Below are positions 17,584-26,698 of a DNA stretch of 64,000 nt, piece after piece (within the stretch, counting starts at the first letter, position 1; every line of letters starts with the position of its first letter). This DNA comes from Aquimarina latercula DSM 2041 (GTDB taxonomy: Bacteria; Bacteroidota; Bacteroidia; Flavobacteriales; Flavobacteriaceae): contig NZ_AUMK01000019.1 in the NCBI RefSeq assembly GCF_000430645.1, positions 16,802 through 80,801 on the forward strand, in the 5' to 3' direction. The notes under the pieces are model-generated. The model had not been told where the DNA came from and did no database searches. It saw only the letters and a list, made by a program, of their open reading frames with translations. The translations under genes were made by a program, and so were the position numbers.

Positions 17584-17637
17584 CATACTAAAATTATTTT
17601 ATTTAAAATATTATAATATATTTGACGCCTATCAGAA

Positions 17638-17655
17638 CTTATATTTTCACTTTCT
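17638..17655 (+). repeat. 18-nt exact repeat, copy 2
   Basis: CTTATATTTTCACTTTCT, identical to 16368-16385, located 60 bp upstream of the MFS transporter start. A GATAAG...CTTATC inverted arrangement follows at about 17671-17690. Confidence 0.6.
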
Positions 17656-17715
17656 ACTAACATAAGTTTTGATAAGTGTACGCGCTTATCATAGTAATTA
17701 TTAAAGATTTACTTA

Positions 17716-19086
17716 ATGAACAAGCGTAAGCTAAGTTTCTGGGAAATTTGGAACATGAGTTTCGGTTTTTTGGGAATACAATTCGGATTTGCATTGCAAG
17801 GCGGATTCATGTCTAGAATTTTTCAGACGTTAGGAGCAGAAATCCATGATATTCCAATCATGTGGATTGCAGCACCATTAACCGGTTTATTAGTGCAACC
17901 CGTTATAGGATATTTAAGTGATAGAACTTGGAACCCTAGATGGGGAAGAAGAAGACCTTATTTTCTAATCGGAGCTATTTTTAGTTCTATAGCCCTATTT
18001 TTTGTACCGCACTCTCCAGCTTTGTGGGTAGCAGCTGGTTTTCTATGGATTTTAGATGCTTCTATTAATATTTCAATGGAACCTTTTAGAGCTTTAGTTG
18101 CGGATAAATTGCCAGAATCACAAAGATCTTATGGATTTGTAATTCAAACATTAATTATTGGTATAGGTACGTGGATAGCTAGTAATCTTCCTTGGATGGT
18201 TTCTCAGTTAGGTGTTAGTGATTCTGCAGCTAATGGAGTTGTTCCGATGTCAGTTAAGGTTGCTTTTGCAATTGGAGCTTTTGTTTTTCTCATAAGTATT
18301 TTATACACTGTTTTTACAACTACAGAATATCCTCCAGAGGATATGGAAGAGTTTAAAAGGGAAAAAGAAAAGAAAAATCAATTTATTCCTGATATTTTAA
18401 ATAACATAGGGAGTATGCCATTAACAATGAAAAAACTCGGACTAGTTCAGTTTTTTAGTTGGTTTGCTTTTTTTACTATGTGGAGTTTAACTAATCCTGC
18501 ATTAACAGAACATGTTTTTAAAACACCTGCACCAGTAGAAGCTAATTATAATATGGATTCAGAAGAATCTGTAAATGAATTTCAGATAGCTAATACTGCA
18601 TTTCAAAAATCATCAAATGAAGTGGGTAAATATATGGGGGTTTATGGATTATCATCAATGGCTTTTGCTTTGATCTTGGCTTTTTATACTTCTAGAAGGA
18701 GAATTAATAGAAAGCTAGTACATCTTTTTTCATTGGTATTAGGAGGAGTAGGTTTTATATCTATGTATTTTATACCATCCCCATCTTGGTTGATCCTTTC
18801 TTTTACGCTAATAGGTTTTTCTTGGGGTAGTATTTTATCAATGCCATATGCAATGTTATCCAGTTCTGTTGATCCTAAAAAAATGGGAGTTATTATGGGA
18901 ATTTTTAATATGTTTATTGTTATACCGCAGGTGATAGCCGCTTTGGGAGGAATAAATTACACATATAAACTTATAGGAGAAGAAACAATTAACGCAATGA
19001 TAGTAGCAGGAATTAGTTTAATTATAGCTGGTTTTTGTAACTTGTTGATTACTAACAAAGATGCTATCACATATAACCCAAAATAA
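17716..19086 (+). CDS. MFS sugar transporter, SLC45/maltose-type
   Basis: Inner-membrane permease of 456 residues with about 12 hydrophobic segments. The opening (LSFWEIWNMSFGFLGIQFGFALQ) and the loop DRTWNPRWGRRRPYFLIGA are typical of the SLC45/sucrose-maltose transporter group, with the RWGRRRP loop between helices 2 and 3. It follows the LacI-type regulator by 132 bp and precedes beta-phosphoglucomutase and maltose phosphorylase, so it would bring maltose or short maltodextrins from periplasm to cytoplasm, the step after SusCD import. Substrate is inferred from context. Confidence 0.9.
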   Translation: MNKRKLSFWEIWNMSFGFLGIQFGFALQGGFMSRIFQTLGAEIHDIPIMWIAAPLTGLLVQPVIGYLSDRTWNPRWGRRRPYFLIGAIFSSIALFFVPHSPALWVAAGFLWILDASINISMEPFRALVADKLPESQRSYGFVIQTLIIGIGTWIASNLPWMVSQLGVSDSAANGVVPMSVKVAFAIGAFVFLISILYTVFTTTEYPPEDMEEFKREKEKKNQFIPDILNNIGSMPLTMKKLGLVQFFSWFAFFTMWSLTNPALTEHVFKTPAPVEANYNMDSEESVNEFQIANTAFQKSSNEVGKYMGVYGLSSMAFALILAFYTSRRRINRKLVHLFSLVLGGVGFISMYFIPSPSWLILSFTLIGFSWGSILSMPYAMLSSSVDPKKMGVIMGIFNMFIVIPQVIAALGGINYTYKLIGEETINAMIVAGISLIIAGFCNLLITNKDAITYNPK

Positions 19087-19093
19087 ATTTAGA

Positions 19094-19759
19094 ATGACAA
19101 AAAAAGCATTCATATTTGATCTTGATGGTGTCATAGTGGACACTGCAAAATATCATTTTCTAGCATGGCAAAATTTAGCCAATGGTCTTGATATTTCTTT
19201 TTCTGAAGAACAAAATGAACAACTAAAAGGAGTTAGCCGAGTACGATCTTTAGAAAAAATTTTAGAATGGGGTAATAAAACCATTTCAGAAGAAGAATTT
19301 ACTGCCTTGATGGCTAAAAAGAACGAGGAGTATTTAAATTACATAGAAACCATGGACACTTCAGAAGTTCTTCCAGATGTGCCAAGAGTTTTAGATTATC
19401 TTTTAACCGAAGATCAAGCTGTTGCTCTTGGATCTGCTAGTAAAAATGCAAGAATCATTCTTGATAAAGTATTGCTTAGAGATAAGTTTCATGCTATCGT
19501 TGATGGAACAGATGTTTCTAAAGCGAAGCCGGATCCAGAAGTGTTTTTAATTGGTGCTCAAAAATTAGGAGTAGACCCTAAAGATTGTGTTGTTTTTGAA
19601 GACTCAGTTGCAGGCATTCAAGCTGCTAATGTTGCTAATATGGTGAGTATTGGTATTGGGGATCCAAAAGTACTTCACGAAGCAGATTATGTATTTAAAA
19701 ATTTTACAGAAATAAAAGAAGAGTTCATTAACCAATTAGTTACAACCAGAAAAAATTAA
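19094..19759 (+). CDS. pgmB: Beta-phosphoglucomutase
   Basis: HAD-superfamily enzyme converting beta-glucose-1-phosphate to glucose-6-phosphate. The start chosen at 19094 (MTKKAFIFDLDGV) gives 221 residues, the usual size, and lies 7 bp after the transporter stop; an in-frame upstream ATG at 19061 would overlap that gene. Asp 9 and Asp 11 of FDLDGV are the nucleophile and acid/base; the cap domain, GSASKNA (motif II), the Lys in SKAKPDPEVFL (motif III) and FEDSVAGIQAA (motif IV) follow. It directly precedes the GH65 phosphorylase that makes its substrate. Confidence 0.94.
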   Translation: MTKKAFIFDLDGVIVDTAKYHFLAWQNLANGLDISFSEEQNEQLKGVSRVRSLEKILEWGNKTISEEEFTALMAKKNEEYLNYIETMDTSEVLPDVPRVLDYLLTEDQAVALGSASKNARIILDKVLLRDKFHAIVDGTDVSKAKPDPEVFLIGAQKLGVDPKDCVVFEDSVAGIQAANVANMVSIGIGDPKVLHEADYVFKNFTEIKEEFINQLVTTRKN

Positions 19760-19842
19760 GAATAATTCGGAATATCAAGCAAAATATTCTACTGGATGTT
19801 TTGCATGGTGTTTCAATCAACTAAAAATAAAAAAGAGAACCG

Positions 19843-22149
19843 ATGAATCAGGATTATATTAAACCAGATAACTGGTCTATAATTGAAGAAGGATTTGATG
19901 TTGAACGAGTTAAATCCTCAGAGAGTCTTTTTAGTATAGGTAACGGAGCCATGGGGCAACGTGCAAATTTTGAAGAGACATATACAGGCCCTACTTTTCA
20001 GGGAAGTTATATCGCAGGAGTATATTATCCTGATAAAACCAGAGTTGGTTGGTGGAAAAATGGATATCCAGAATATTTTGCAAAAGTGTTAAATGCACCT
20101 AATTGGATTGGAATTGATGTAGAGATTAATGGAGAAAAACTAAACCTTCATAAATGTAAAACTGTATCAGATTTTCGTAGAGAACTTAATATGAAAGAAG
20201 GTTGGTATCAACGTTCTTTTAAAGCAGTTTTAGGAAATAATACGGAGATATTAGTAAAATCTACAAGGTTCTTAAGTTTGGATTTAGATGAGGTTGGTGC
20301 TATTAAATATGAAGTTACTCCTCTTAATAAAGAAGCTACAGTTCTTTTTACCCCTTATTTAGATGCTGGAATCACAAATGAAGATACCAATTGGGACGAT
20401 AAATTTTGGGATACATATGAAGTATCGCATAAAGGAAACGCAGCGTACATATCTTCAAAAACAATGAAAACAGAGTTCCATGTGTGCTCTGGAATGCTTA
20501 ATCAGTTGTTTTTAAATGGTAAAAAACAAGATGTTTATCCTACTGTGGAAACAAACAAAACATATGCAAGTCTTAAGTATGAAGTAAGAGTAGAAAAAGG
20601 CCAAACTACCGAATTACATAAGTTTGGTGGTTATACTGTTTCCTTAAATCATAAGCAAGAGGACATAGCATCTGCTAGTGCTGCAGTTTTAAAACAAGCT
20701 TCTGATTCTGGATTTGATGCTTTGTTGGATTTACAGAAGAAAGCTTGGTCTAAAATTTGGGAAATGGCTGATATTGTTATTGAAGGAGACGTAAAAGCTC
20801 AACAAGGAATTCGTTTCAATATTTTTCAATTAAATCAGACGTATTTAGGTAAAGATGCACGATTAAATATAGGACCTAAAGGATTCACAGGAGAAAAATA
20901 TGGAGGAAGTACCTATTGGGATACAGAAGCGTATTGTATACCTTTTTATATGGCTACCAAAAATCAGAACGTAGCTAGAAGCTTATTACAATATCGATAC
21001 AATCATTTAGATAAGGCGATCGAAAATGCGGAGAAACTTGGATTTACTAATGGAGCTGCATTATATCCAATGGTAACCATGAATGGAGAAGAATGTCATA
21101 ACGAATGGGAAATTACTTTCGAAGAAATCCATCGAAACGGTGCGATGACATTTGCTATCTTTAACTATCTAAGATATACAGGTGATTATAGTTATATTCC
21201 AGAAATGGGATTAGAAGTAATGATAGCAATTGCACGTTTTTGGCATCAGAGAGCTACTTTTTCTACAGATAAAGAAAAATATGTGATACTAGGTGTAACT
21301 GGACCGAACGAGTATGAGAACAACATCAATAATAACTGGTATACTAATTATTTAGCAAAATGGTGTATTGAGTATTGTGTTGAAAATATTGAAAAGGTTA
21401 AGTCAGAATATGAGATTGATTATAATAGAATTATAGAAAAGACAAAACTTGGCCAAGAAGAAATAAAAGCAATGTTGGAAGTAGCGGAGAAAATGTATTT
21501 TCCATATTCCGAAAAACACCAAGTATACTTGCAACAAGATGGATTCTTAGATAAGGAACTTATTACTGTTGATAATCTGGATAAATCGCAAAGGCCTATT
21601 AATCAAAAGTGGAGTTGGGATAGAATTCTAAGATCTCCTTATATAAAGCAAGCAGATACCTTGCAAGGTTTCTATATGTTCGAAGATCAATTTACTAAAG
21701 AAGAATTGAAACGTCATTTTGATTTTTATGAGCCATTTACAGTTCACGAATCTTCACTTTCACCTTGTGTACATAGTATACAAGCTGCTACTCTTGATAG
21801 AATGGATCAGGCATATACGTTCTATTTAAGAACTTCTAGGTTAGATTTAGATGACTATAATAAAGAAGTAGAAGAAGGACTGCATATTACAAGTATGGCA
21901 GGAACTTGGATGAGTATTGTAGAAGGTTTTGGAGGGTTAAGAGTAAAGAATGATAGATTGTCATTTACACCTAAAATACCTAAAGAATGGAAAGGCTATG
22001 CATTTAATGTGAACTTTAGGAACAGTATATTAAAAGTAAATGTTTCTCAAGATGGTACTACTTTTAACTTAGAAGGAGAACATGAATTATTGATATATGT
22101 AGACGGAAAAGAATTTACAATATCTCCGAATAGTTTAATGAGCGTATAA
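19843..22149 (+). CDS. GH65 maltose phosphorylase
   Basis: Cytoplasmic glycoside phosphorylase of 768 residues, expected to split maltose with phosphate into glucose and beta-glucose-1-phosphate. The N-terminal beta-sandwich domain (about 1-270, ESLFSIGNGAMGQRANFEE) is followed by an (alpha/alpha)6 barrel with conserved blocks KYGGSTYWDTEAYC, NGEECHNEWEITFEE and TGPNEYENNINNNWYTN, the last carrying the expected catalytic Glu near residue 490, and a C-terminal beta domain (GGLRVKNDRLSFTPKIP). Adjacent pgmB, the product-consuming enzyme, supports maltose phosphorylase over a hydrolase. Other GH65 specificities (kojibiose, trehalose) cannot be excluded from sequence alone. Confidence 0.9.
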   Translation: MNQDYIKPDNWSIIEEGFDVERVKSSESLFSIGNGAMGQRANFEETYTGPTFQGSYIAGVYYPDKTRVGWWKNGYPEYFAKVLNAPNWIGIDVEINGEKLNLHKCKTVSDFRRELNMKEGWYQRSFKAVLGNNTEILVKSTRFLSLDLDEVGAIKYEVTPLNKEATVLFTPYLDAGITNEDTNWDDKFWDTYEVSHKGNAAYISSKTMKTEFHVCSGMLNQLFLNGKKQDVYPTVETNKTYASLKYEVRVEKGQTTELHKFGGYTVSLNHKQEDIASASAAVLKQASDSGFDALLDLQKKAWSKIWEMADIVIEGDVKAQQGIRFNIFQLNQTYLGKDARLNIGPKGFTGEKYGGSTYWDTEAYCIPFYMATKNQNVARSLLQYRYNHLDKAIENAEKLGFTNGAALYPMVTMNGEECHNEWEITFEEIHRNGAMTFAIFNYLRYTGDYSYIPEMGLEVMIAIARFWHQRATFSTDKEKYVILGVTGPNEYENNINNNWYTNYLAKWCIEYCVENIEKVKSEYEIDYNRIIEKTKLGQEEIKAMLEVAEKMYFPYSEKHQVYLQQDGFLDKELITVDNLDKSQRPINQKWSWDRILRSPYIKQADTLQGFYMFEDQFTKEELKRHFDFYEPFTVHESSLSPCVHSIQAATLDRMDQAYTFYLRTSRLDLDDYNKEVEEGLHITSMAGTWMSIVEGFGGLRVKNDRLSFTPKIPKEWKGYAFNVNFRNSILKVNVSQDGTTFNLEGEHELLIYVDGKEFTISPNSLMSV

Positions 22150-22171
22150 TTCATTTATATAAGTGAAATGT

Positions 22172-22205
22172 AAATACCCCAAAAACCAAAGTTTTTGGGG
22201 TATTT
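22172..22205 (+). terminator. Intrinsic terminator after the GH65 gene
   Basis: Perfect 15-bp stem AAATACCCCAAAAAC / GTTTTTGGGGTATTT with a 4-base loop, 22 bp after the stop codon. It separates the transporter-pgmB-GH65 unit from the following GH13 pair. Confidence 0.92.
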
Positions 22206-22258
22206 AATTCAATTCTGGTTTTACAACTAAACAAAATATACAAATCAAAATTAAATCA

Positions 22259-24121
22259 ATGAAGAATATATTAACCATGCTTTTTGGGTTAATCGTTTCA
22301 TTAACCTTTGGGCAGATAGAAAAAATAGAGCCTCCGTTTTGGTGGAGTGGTATGCATTCTAATCAATTACAATTAATGTGTTATGGTAAAGAAATATCTA
22401 AATATAATATAGAAATAGAAGGCATAACAATTAATGAAGTCACCAAAACAGAAAACCCTAATTATGTTTTTGTAACTGTTGATACTAAAGATGTACCATC
22501 TGGTGAAATAGTCATTAATTTTAAAGAGAATAATAAAATTGCTTTTTCAGAATCTTATGAATTTAAGAATAGAAGAAAAGGTTCGGCAGATCGAAAAGGG
22601 TTTGATAGCAGTGATGTAATGTATCTAATTATGCCAGATCGTTTTGCCAATGGTAATCCAGATAATGATTCTCAGAAGGATACTGCAGAAAAAGCAGATC
22701 GTTCTAATCCAGGAGGACGTCATGGGGGGGATATACAAGGAGTGATAGATCATTTAGATTATTTATATGATTTAGGAGCAACTGCACTTTGGAGTACTCC
22801 TTTATTAGAAGATAATGAACCTGTTTATTCCTATCATACGTATGCACAGAGTGATCTTTATAAAATAGATCCAAGATATGGAACTAATGAAGATTATAAA
22901 AGGTTAGCTGATGAAATGCATAAGTTGGATATGAAGTTAATTATGGATTATGTAACAAATCATTGGGGTTCAAAACATTGGATGATTCAAGATTTGCCAA
23001 CGAAAGATTGGATTCATCAGTGGCCTGAGGGTTTTAGAAGAAGTAATTACAGAATGACAACTCAGTTTGATACCAATGCTTCTGCAATTGATGCAAAAGG
23101 ATGTATGGATGGATGGTTTGATACTACAATGCCTGATATGAATCAAAGCAATCCATTACTTCTTAATTATATAACTCAAAATGCAATTTGGTGGATAGAA
23201 TATGCAGATTTGGATGGTTTTAGGGTGGATACATATTCCTATAATGATAAAGTAGGAATTGCAAAATGGACCAAAGCGATTATGGATGAGTATCCTAAAT
23301 TTAATATAGTAGGAGAAGTTTGGATGCATGATCAAGCGCAGATGGCGTATTGGCAAAAAGACAGTAAAATAGGAGCAATTGATAACTACAATTCATATTT
23401 ACCTTCGGTTATGGATTTTACGCTTCATGATGCGGTAACCGTTATGTTTGATGAAGATGGTAACTCTTGGGATAAAGGGATGATTAGAGCCTATGAAAAC
23501 TTTACTAATGATTTTTTATACCCTGATATTGATAATATATTATTGTTTGTTGGTAACCACGATACTAATAGAATTAATGAGATATACCAAAGTGATATTA
23601 GTAAGTATAAGATGGCTATGACCCTAATTTTTACGACAAGAGGTATTCCCCAGATTTATTATGGTGATGAAATAGGAATGTTAGGTAATAAAGATAAAAA
23701 AGGAGATGGTGATATTCGTAGAGATTTCCCTGGCGGATGGCCTGATGATACAAGAAGTGCATTTGTTTCAGAAACCACTAAAGGTAAAACAAAAGGGAGA
23801 ACGCAAGATGAAGAAGCATTTCATTTATTTACAAAAAAGGTGTTAAACTGGAGAAAAACAAGCAATGCTATTCATAATGGAGAATTATTGCAATACATAC
23901 CCTTTAATAATGTATATGTGTATTTCAGGTATACTGAAAAAGAAAGGGTAATGGTTATTATTAATAATAATTCTGAGAGTCAAGAGCTTGATATGAATCG
24001 CTTTAAAGAAGGGTTGAGCAGTTTCAAGACGGGGAAAGATATCATTACTGATAATATAATAGATGTTAGCGAAAATATAATTGTTGCTGCTAAAACATCA
24101 ATGATCATAACATTACAATAA
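22259..24121 (+). CDS. Periplasmic GH13 cyclomaltodextrinase/neopullulanase (SusA-like)
   Basis: Exported GH13 enzyme of 620 residues that would cut imported maltodextrins. It has a signal peptide (MKNILTMLFGLIVSLTFGQ), a cyclomaltodextrinase-type N-terminal domain (about 20-110, PPFWWSGMHSNQLQLMCYGKE) and a catalytic barrel beginning SSDVMYLIMPDRFANGNPDND. GH13 motifs: I MDYVTNH, II GFRVDTYSY (nucleophile Asp), III GEVWMHD (acid/base Glu), IV FVGNHDTNR. No lipobox or T9SS domain, so periplasmic. It forms a two-gene unit with the next GH13 gene (24-bp gap), bounded by terminators on both sides. Confidence 0.93.
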   Translation: MKNILTMLFGLIVSLTFGQIEKIEPPFWWSGMHSNQLQLMCYGKEISKYNIEIEGITINEVTKTENPNYVFVTVDTKDVPSGEIVINFKENNKIAFSESYEFKNRRKGSADRKGFDSSDVMYLIMPDRFANGNPDNDSQKDTAEKADRSNPGGRHGGDIQGVIDHLDYLYDLGATALWSTPLLEDNEPVYSYHTYAQSDLYKIDPRYGTNEDYKRLADEMHKLDMKLIMDYVTNHWGSKHWMIQDLPTKDWIHQWPEGFRRSNYRMTTQFDTNASAIDAKGCMDGWFDTTMPDMNQSNPLLLNYITQNAIWWIEYADLDGFRVDTYSYNDKVGIAKWTKAIMDEYPKFNIVGEVWMHDQAQMAYWQKDSKIGAIDNYNSYLPSVMDFTLHDAVTVMFDEDGNSWDKGMIRAYENFTNDFLYPDIDNILLFVGNHDTNRINEIYQSDISKYKMAMTLIFTTRGIPQIYYGDEIGMLGNKDKKGDGDIRRDFPGGWPDDTRSAFVSETTKGKTKGRTQDEEAFHLFTKKVLNWRKTSNAIHNGELLQYIPFNNVYVYFRYTEKERVMVIINNNSESQELDMNRFKEGLSSFKTGKDIITDNIIDVSENIIVAAKTSMIITLQ

Positions 24122-24145
24122 ACTTAAAAAATAAAATTATAAATA

Positions 24146-25531
24146 ATGAGAAAAGTAACTTTCTGTCTTGTCCTTGCAGGTATGATAATTTCCTGTGGTA
24201 AGCAAAAAAAAGAAGAAACAGTTGCAAAAGCAGAAACTGTTGTAGAAGAAGTAAGTAAAGGATTAGCTGCTGTTAGTGGCGCTATGATGGAAAATGCGGT
24301 GATATATGAAGCAAATATTCGTCAATATTCTGAAGAAGGATCTTTCAAAGCTTTTACTAAGGATATCCCTACTTTAAAAAACCTTGGTGTAAAAATACTT
24401 TGGGTTATGCCTATTTATCCAATATCTACTACCAAAAGTAAGGGATCACTAGGTAGTTATTATGCGATTTCTGATTACACCAAAGTAAATCCAGAATTTG
24501 GAACCTTAGAAGATTTTAGAGAACTTGTGAAAACAGCACATGATAATGGAATTTATGTTGTGTTAGATTGGGTAGCAAATCATACCGGATGGGATCATGT
24601 TTGGTTAAAAGAACACCCTGAATTTTATACTAAAAATGATAAAGGAGAAATTACGCATACTGTAGGTACTGATTGGACGGATGTTGCAGACCTTGATTAT
24701 GATAATGAAGAGATGAGAAAAGGAATGTTAGATGCAATGAAGTATTGGGTAGAGCAAGAAGGAGTAGATGGTTTTCGTTGTGACGTAGCTGGGATGGTAC
24801 CTGTTGATTTTTGGAATAACACAGTTACAGAACTTAAGAAAATTAAACCAGTATTTATGTTAGCAGAAGGCTGGGAACCAGAATTAATGGAAAAAGCATT
24901 CGATATGGGGTATGGATGGGATACGCATCACGTAATGAATCATATCGCTAAAGGAGAAAATACTGTAGAAGCTTGGGATAAAAGAATGGTACAAGTGGAT
25001 TCTATGTATGCTAAAGACGATATCTTAATGAACTTTACCTCCAATCACGATGAGAATTCTTGGAATGGGACTGTGCAAGAAAGAATGGGTGATTCTAAAG
25101 AATTATTTGCTGCATTATCATATTTAGCTCCTGGAATGCCGTTAATTTATTCTGGACAAGAATATGATATGGATAAGCGTTTATTGTTTTTTGAAAAGGA
25201 TACCATTATCAAAAAGAAAGGAGTGTTCTACCCATTATATGAAAAATTAGGAAAGCTTAAAAATGAAAACTCAGCATTACATGGAGGTAAAAATGCAGCT
25301 TCATACAATAGAATTAAAACTTCAGCAGATACTAAAGTGTTGGCTTTTGAAAGGGAAAAAAATGGAGATAAAGTTGTTTTCGTTGCAAATATGACAAAAA
25401 AACCGGTAACGTTTACAGCAGAATATGAGGGCAAATTTAAAGATTATCTTACGGGAGAATATATAGATAGTGTTAAAGGAAAAGAATATGAGTTAAATTC
25501 TTGGCAGTATTTGATATTGATTCAGGAATAG
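24146..25531 (+). CDS. GH13 alpha-amylase-family lipoprotein
   Basis: Lipid-anchored GH13 enzyme of 461 residues, short for the family. The N-terminus MRKVTFCLVLAGMIISCGKQKKEE shows a lipobox with Cys 17 and a Lys/Glu-rich linker. The barrel begins NAVIYEANIRQYSEEGSF; motifs are I LDWVANHTGW, II GFRCDVAG (nucleophile Asp), III LAEGWEP (acid/base Glu) and IV FTSNHDENS. A C-terminal beta domain (KVVFVANMTKKPVTF) follows. It is the second gene of a pair with the SusA-like enzyme and is followed by a strong terminator. The Asp or Lys after the lipid Cys that might distinguish inner- from outer-membrane location is not decisive here. Confidence 0.9.
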   Translation: MRKVTFCLVLAGMIISCGKQKKEETVAKAETVVEEVSKGLAAVSGAMMENAVIYEANIRQYSEEGSFKAFTKDIPTLKNLGVKILWVMPIYPISTTKSKGSLGSYYAISDYTKVNPEFGTLEDFRELVKTAHDNGIYVVLDWVANHTGWDHVWLKEHPEFYTKNDKGEITHTVGTDWTDVADLDYDNEEMRKGMLDAMKYWVEQEGVDGFRCDVAGMVPVDFWNNTVTELKKIKPVFMLAEGWEPELMEKAFDMGYGWDTHHVMNHIAKGENTVEAWDKRMVQVDSMYAKDDILMNFTSNHDENSWNGTVQERMGDSKELFAALSYLAPGMPLIYSGQEYDMDKRLLFFEKDTIIKKKGVFYPLYEKLGKLKNENSALHGGKNAASYNRIKTSADTKVLAFEREKNGDKVVFVANMTKKPVTFTAEYEGKFKDYLTGEYIDSVKGKEYELNSWQYLILIQE

Positions 25532-25554
25532 AGTTTTTTAAAACTTTTAATTTC

Positions 25555-25588
25555 AAAAGGCAACATATAGTATTATATGTTGCCTTTT
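25555..25588 (+). terminator. Intrinsic terminator after the GH13 pair
   Basis: Perfect 15-bp stem AAAAGGCAACATATA / TATATGTTGCCTTTT with a 4-base loop, 24 bp past the stop codon of the GH13 lipoprotein gene. Confidence 0.9.
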
Positions 25589-25708
25589 ACTTTTTACAAA
25601 ATAGTTGCTAAAAGGTTGCTTAATTAATTTGGGGTATGAAAAGGTTGTTAAATTTTAATAGAAGGTTATAAAATGATATAATTTATCATTTCATGTTATT
25701 ATTGAATT

Positions 25709-25732
25709 AATTAAGGGAAAATTCCCTTAATT
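25709..25732. promoter_or_regulatory. Inverted repeat, possible operator
   Basis: Arms AATTAAGGGAA and TTCCCTTAATT separated by AA, about 110 bp upstream of the T9SS-cargo gene at 25843. The near-perfect symmetry and tiny spacer fit a protein-binding site better than a terminator. Confidence 0.35.
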
Positions 25733-25842
25733 TAATGGTGCTTCCGTAAATAAGTATGTGTCGATTTAAGTAATTTTAAAGAATAAAGATTTAGTTAAAT
25801 CTATGTTCTATTAATTAAAATTCATTTTAAAACCACACAATT

Positions 25843-26580
25843 ATGAAAACTTTTTTATTCTCTTTTTTGTTGATTTTTGGTTATTCGATTTCTAATGCCC
25901 AAATAAAAATTGGTCAAGGGGTTACTTCACCAGCTGATTGGGTAGATTATAATACCACAGGTATATATGTTGATGTCGATACAAAATCTTGTGAGTTTAC
26001 AACGACCCCTCATTATTTGGTAACATTAGAATCTATTAGTAATAAAGGATTTCATTGGTATATATCGGGTGTGCCTTCTGTTTATAACGCTACTTCTACG
26101 GGTTTCAGGGTGTATTTAAGATGGACCGATGCTCCTAGTGATTTACCAACAGTTGGGTCTTTAAATTTTCCAAATCCTCTTAGAGCAAGTACTGCTGCAG
26201 ATCGAGATTGGGTAATCCGTTGGACGGCAATTGAAATGCAAGATTGCAGCTCATCTAGATTAGAAAATAATGAATTGAGCAAAGTCTTTTCAGGTGCTTT
26301 CGGACCTGAGGGTGATATGTTATCTTCTGATAAGAAAGAAAATGGAATAGGTAATCATTTTGAAAATGATTTAAAAGTATTTCCAATTCCAGGTAATAAA
26401 GTAATTAAAGTACAATCAAAGGGAGAGGTAAACAAGTATGAAATTTATGATCTAAACTCCAGATTGTTGGGAACATACTATAATAATACTATTAATATTG
26501 AAAAATTTCCAAAAGGAAATTACATATTAAAGACATTTATGAAGAGTGGCGAAGTGATTACTAAGCAGTTTATAAAATAG
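25843..26580 (+). CDS. Secreted protein with T9SS type A sorting domain, unknown function
   Basis: A 245-residue exported protein. It has a signal peptide (MKTFLFSFLLIFGYSISNAQ), a central domain of about 140 residues that I do not recognise (WVDYNTTGIYVDVDTKSC..., with Cys at two spaced positions that could form a disulfide), and a C-terminal T9SS sorting domain (LKVFPIPGNKVIKVQ ... FPKGNYILKTFMKSGEVITKQFIK). It stands alone between terminators. Surface or extracellular location is inferred from the sorting domain; the role is unknown. Confidence 0.85.
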   Translation: MKTFLFSFLLIFGYSISNAQIKIGQGVTSPADWVDYNTTGIYVDVDTKSCEFTTTPHYLVTLESISNKGFHWYISGVPSVYNATSTGFRVYLRWTDAPSDLPTVGSLNFPNPLRASTAADRDWVIRWTAIEMQDCSSSRLENNELSKVFSGAFGPEGDMLSSDKKENGIGNHFENDLKVFPIPGNKVIKVQSKGEVNKYEIYDLNSRLLGTYYNNTINIEKFPKGNYILKTFMKSGEVITKQFIK

Positions 26581-26617
26581 TCCTATAATTATATATATAA
26601 TTTTAGTGCTTAAATTT

Positions 26618-26649
26618 AAAAAACGACCTATGAGAATAGGTCGTTTTTT
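26618..26649. terminator. Bidirectional terminator between convergent T9SS-cargo genes
   Basis: Perfect 14-bp stem AAAAAACGACCTAT / ATAGGTCGTTTTTT with a GAGA loop, A-run on one side and T-run on the other, placed between a plus-strand and a minus-strand gene. Confidence 0.9.
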
Positions 26650-26698
26650 GTTTTTCTTTAAGTTTGAAGAGTAGAATAGTATCGTTCAGATATTATTT

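Larger units (their letters stand above)
25532..25842. other. Intergenic region with terminator and inverted repeat
   Basis: 311 bp without a gene. It holds the terminator at 25555-25588 and an inverted repeat at 25709-25732; the remainder is AT-rich and I see no recognisable promoter with confidence. Confidence 0.6.

Noticed and set aside
19783..19812. GCAAAA...TTTTGC hairpin between pgmB and the GH65 gene as terminator
   Set aside because: Only six weak pairs, a long loop and no T run; the genes are likely co-transcribed.
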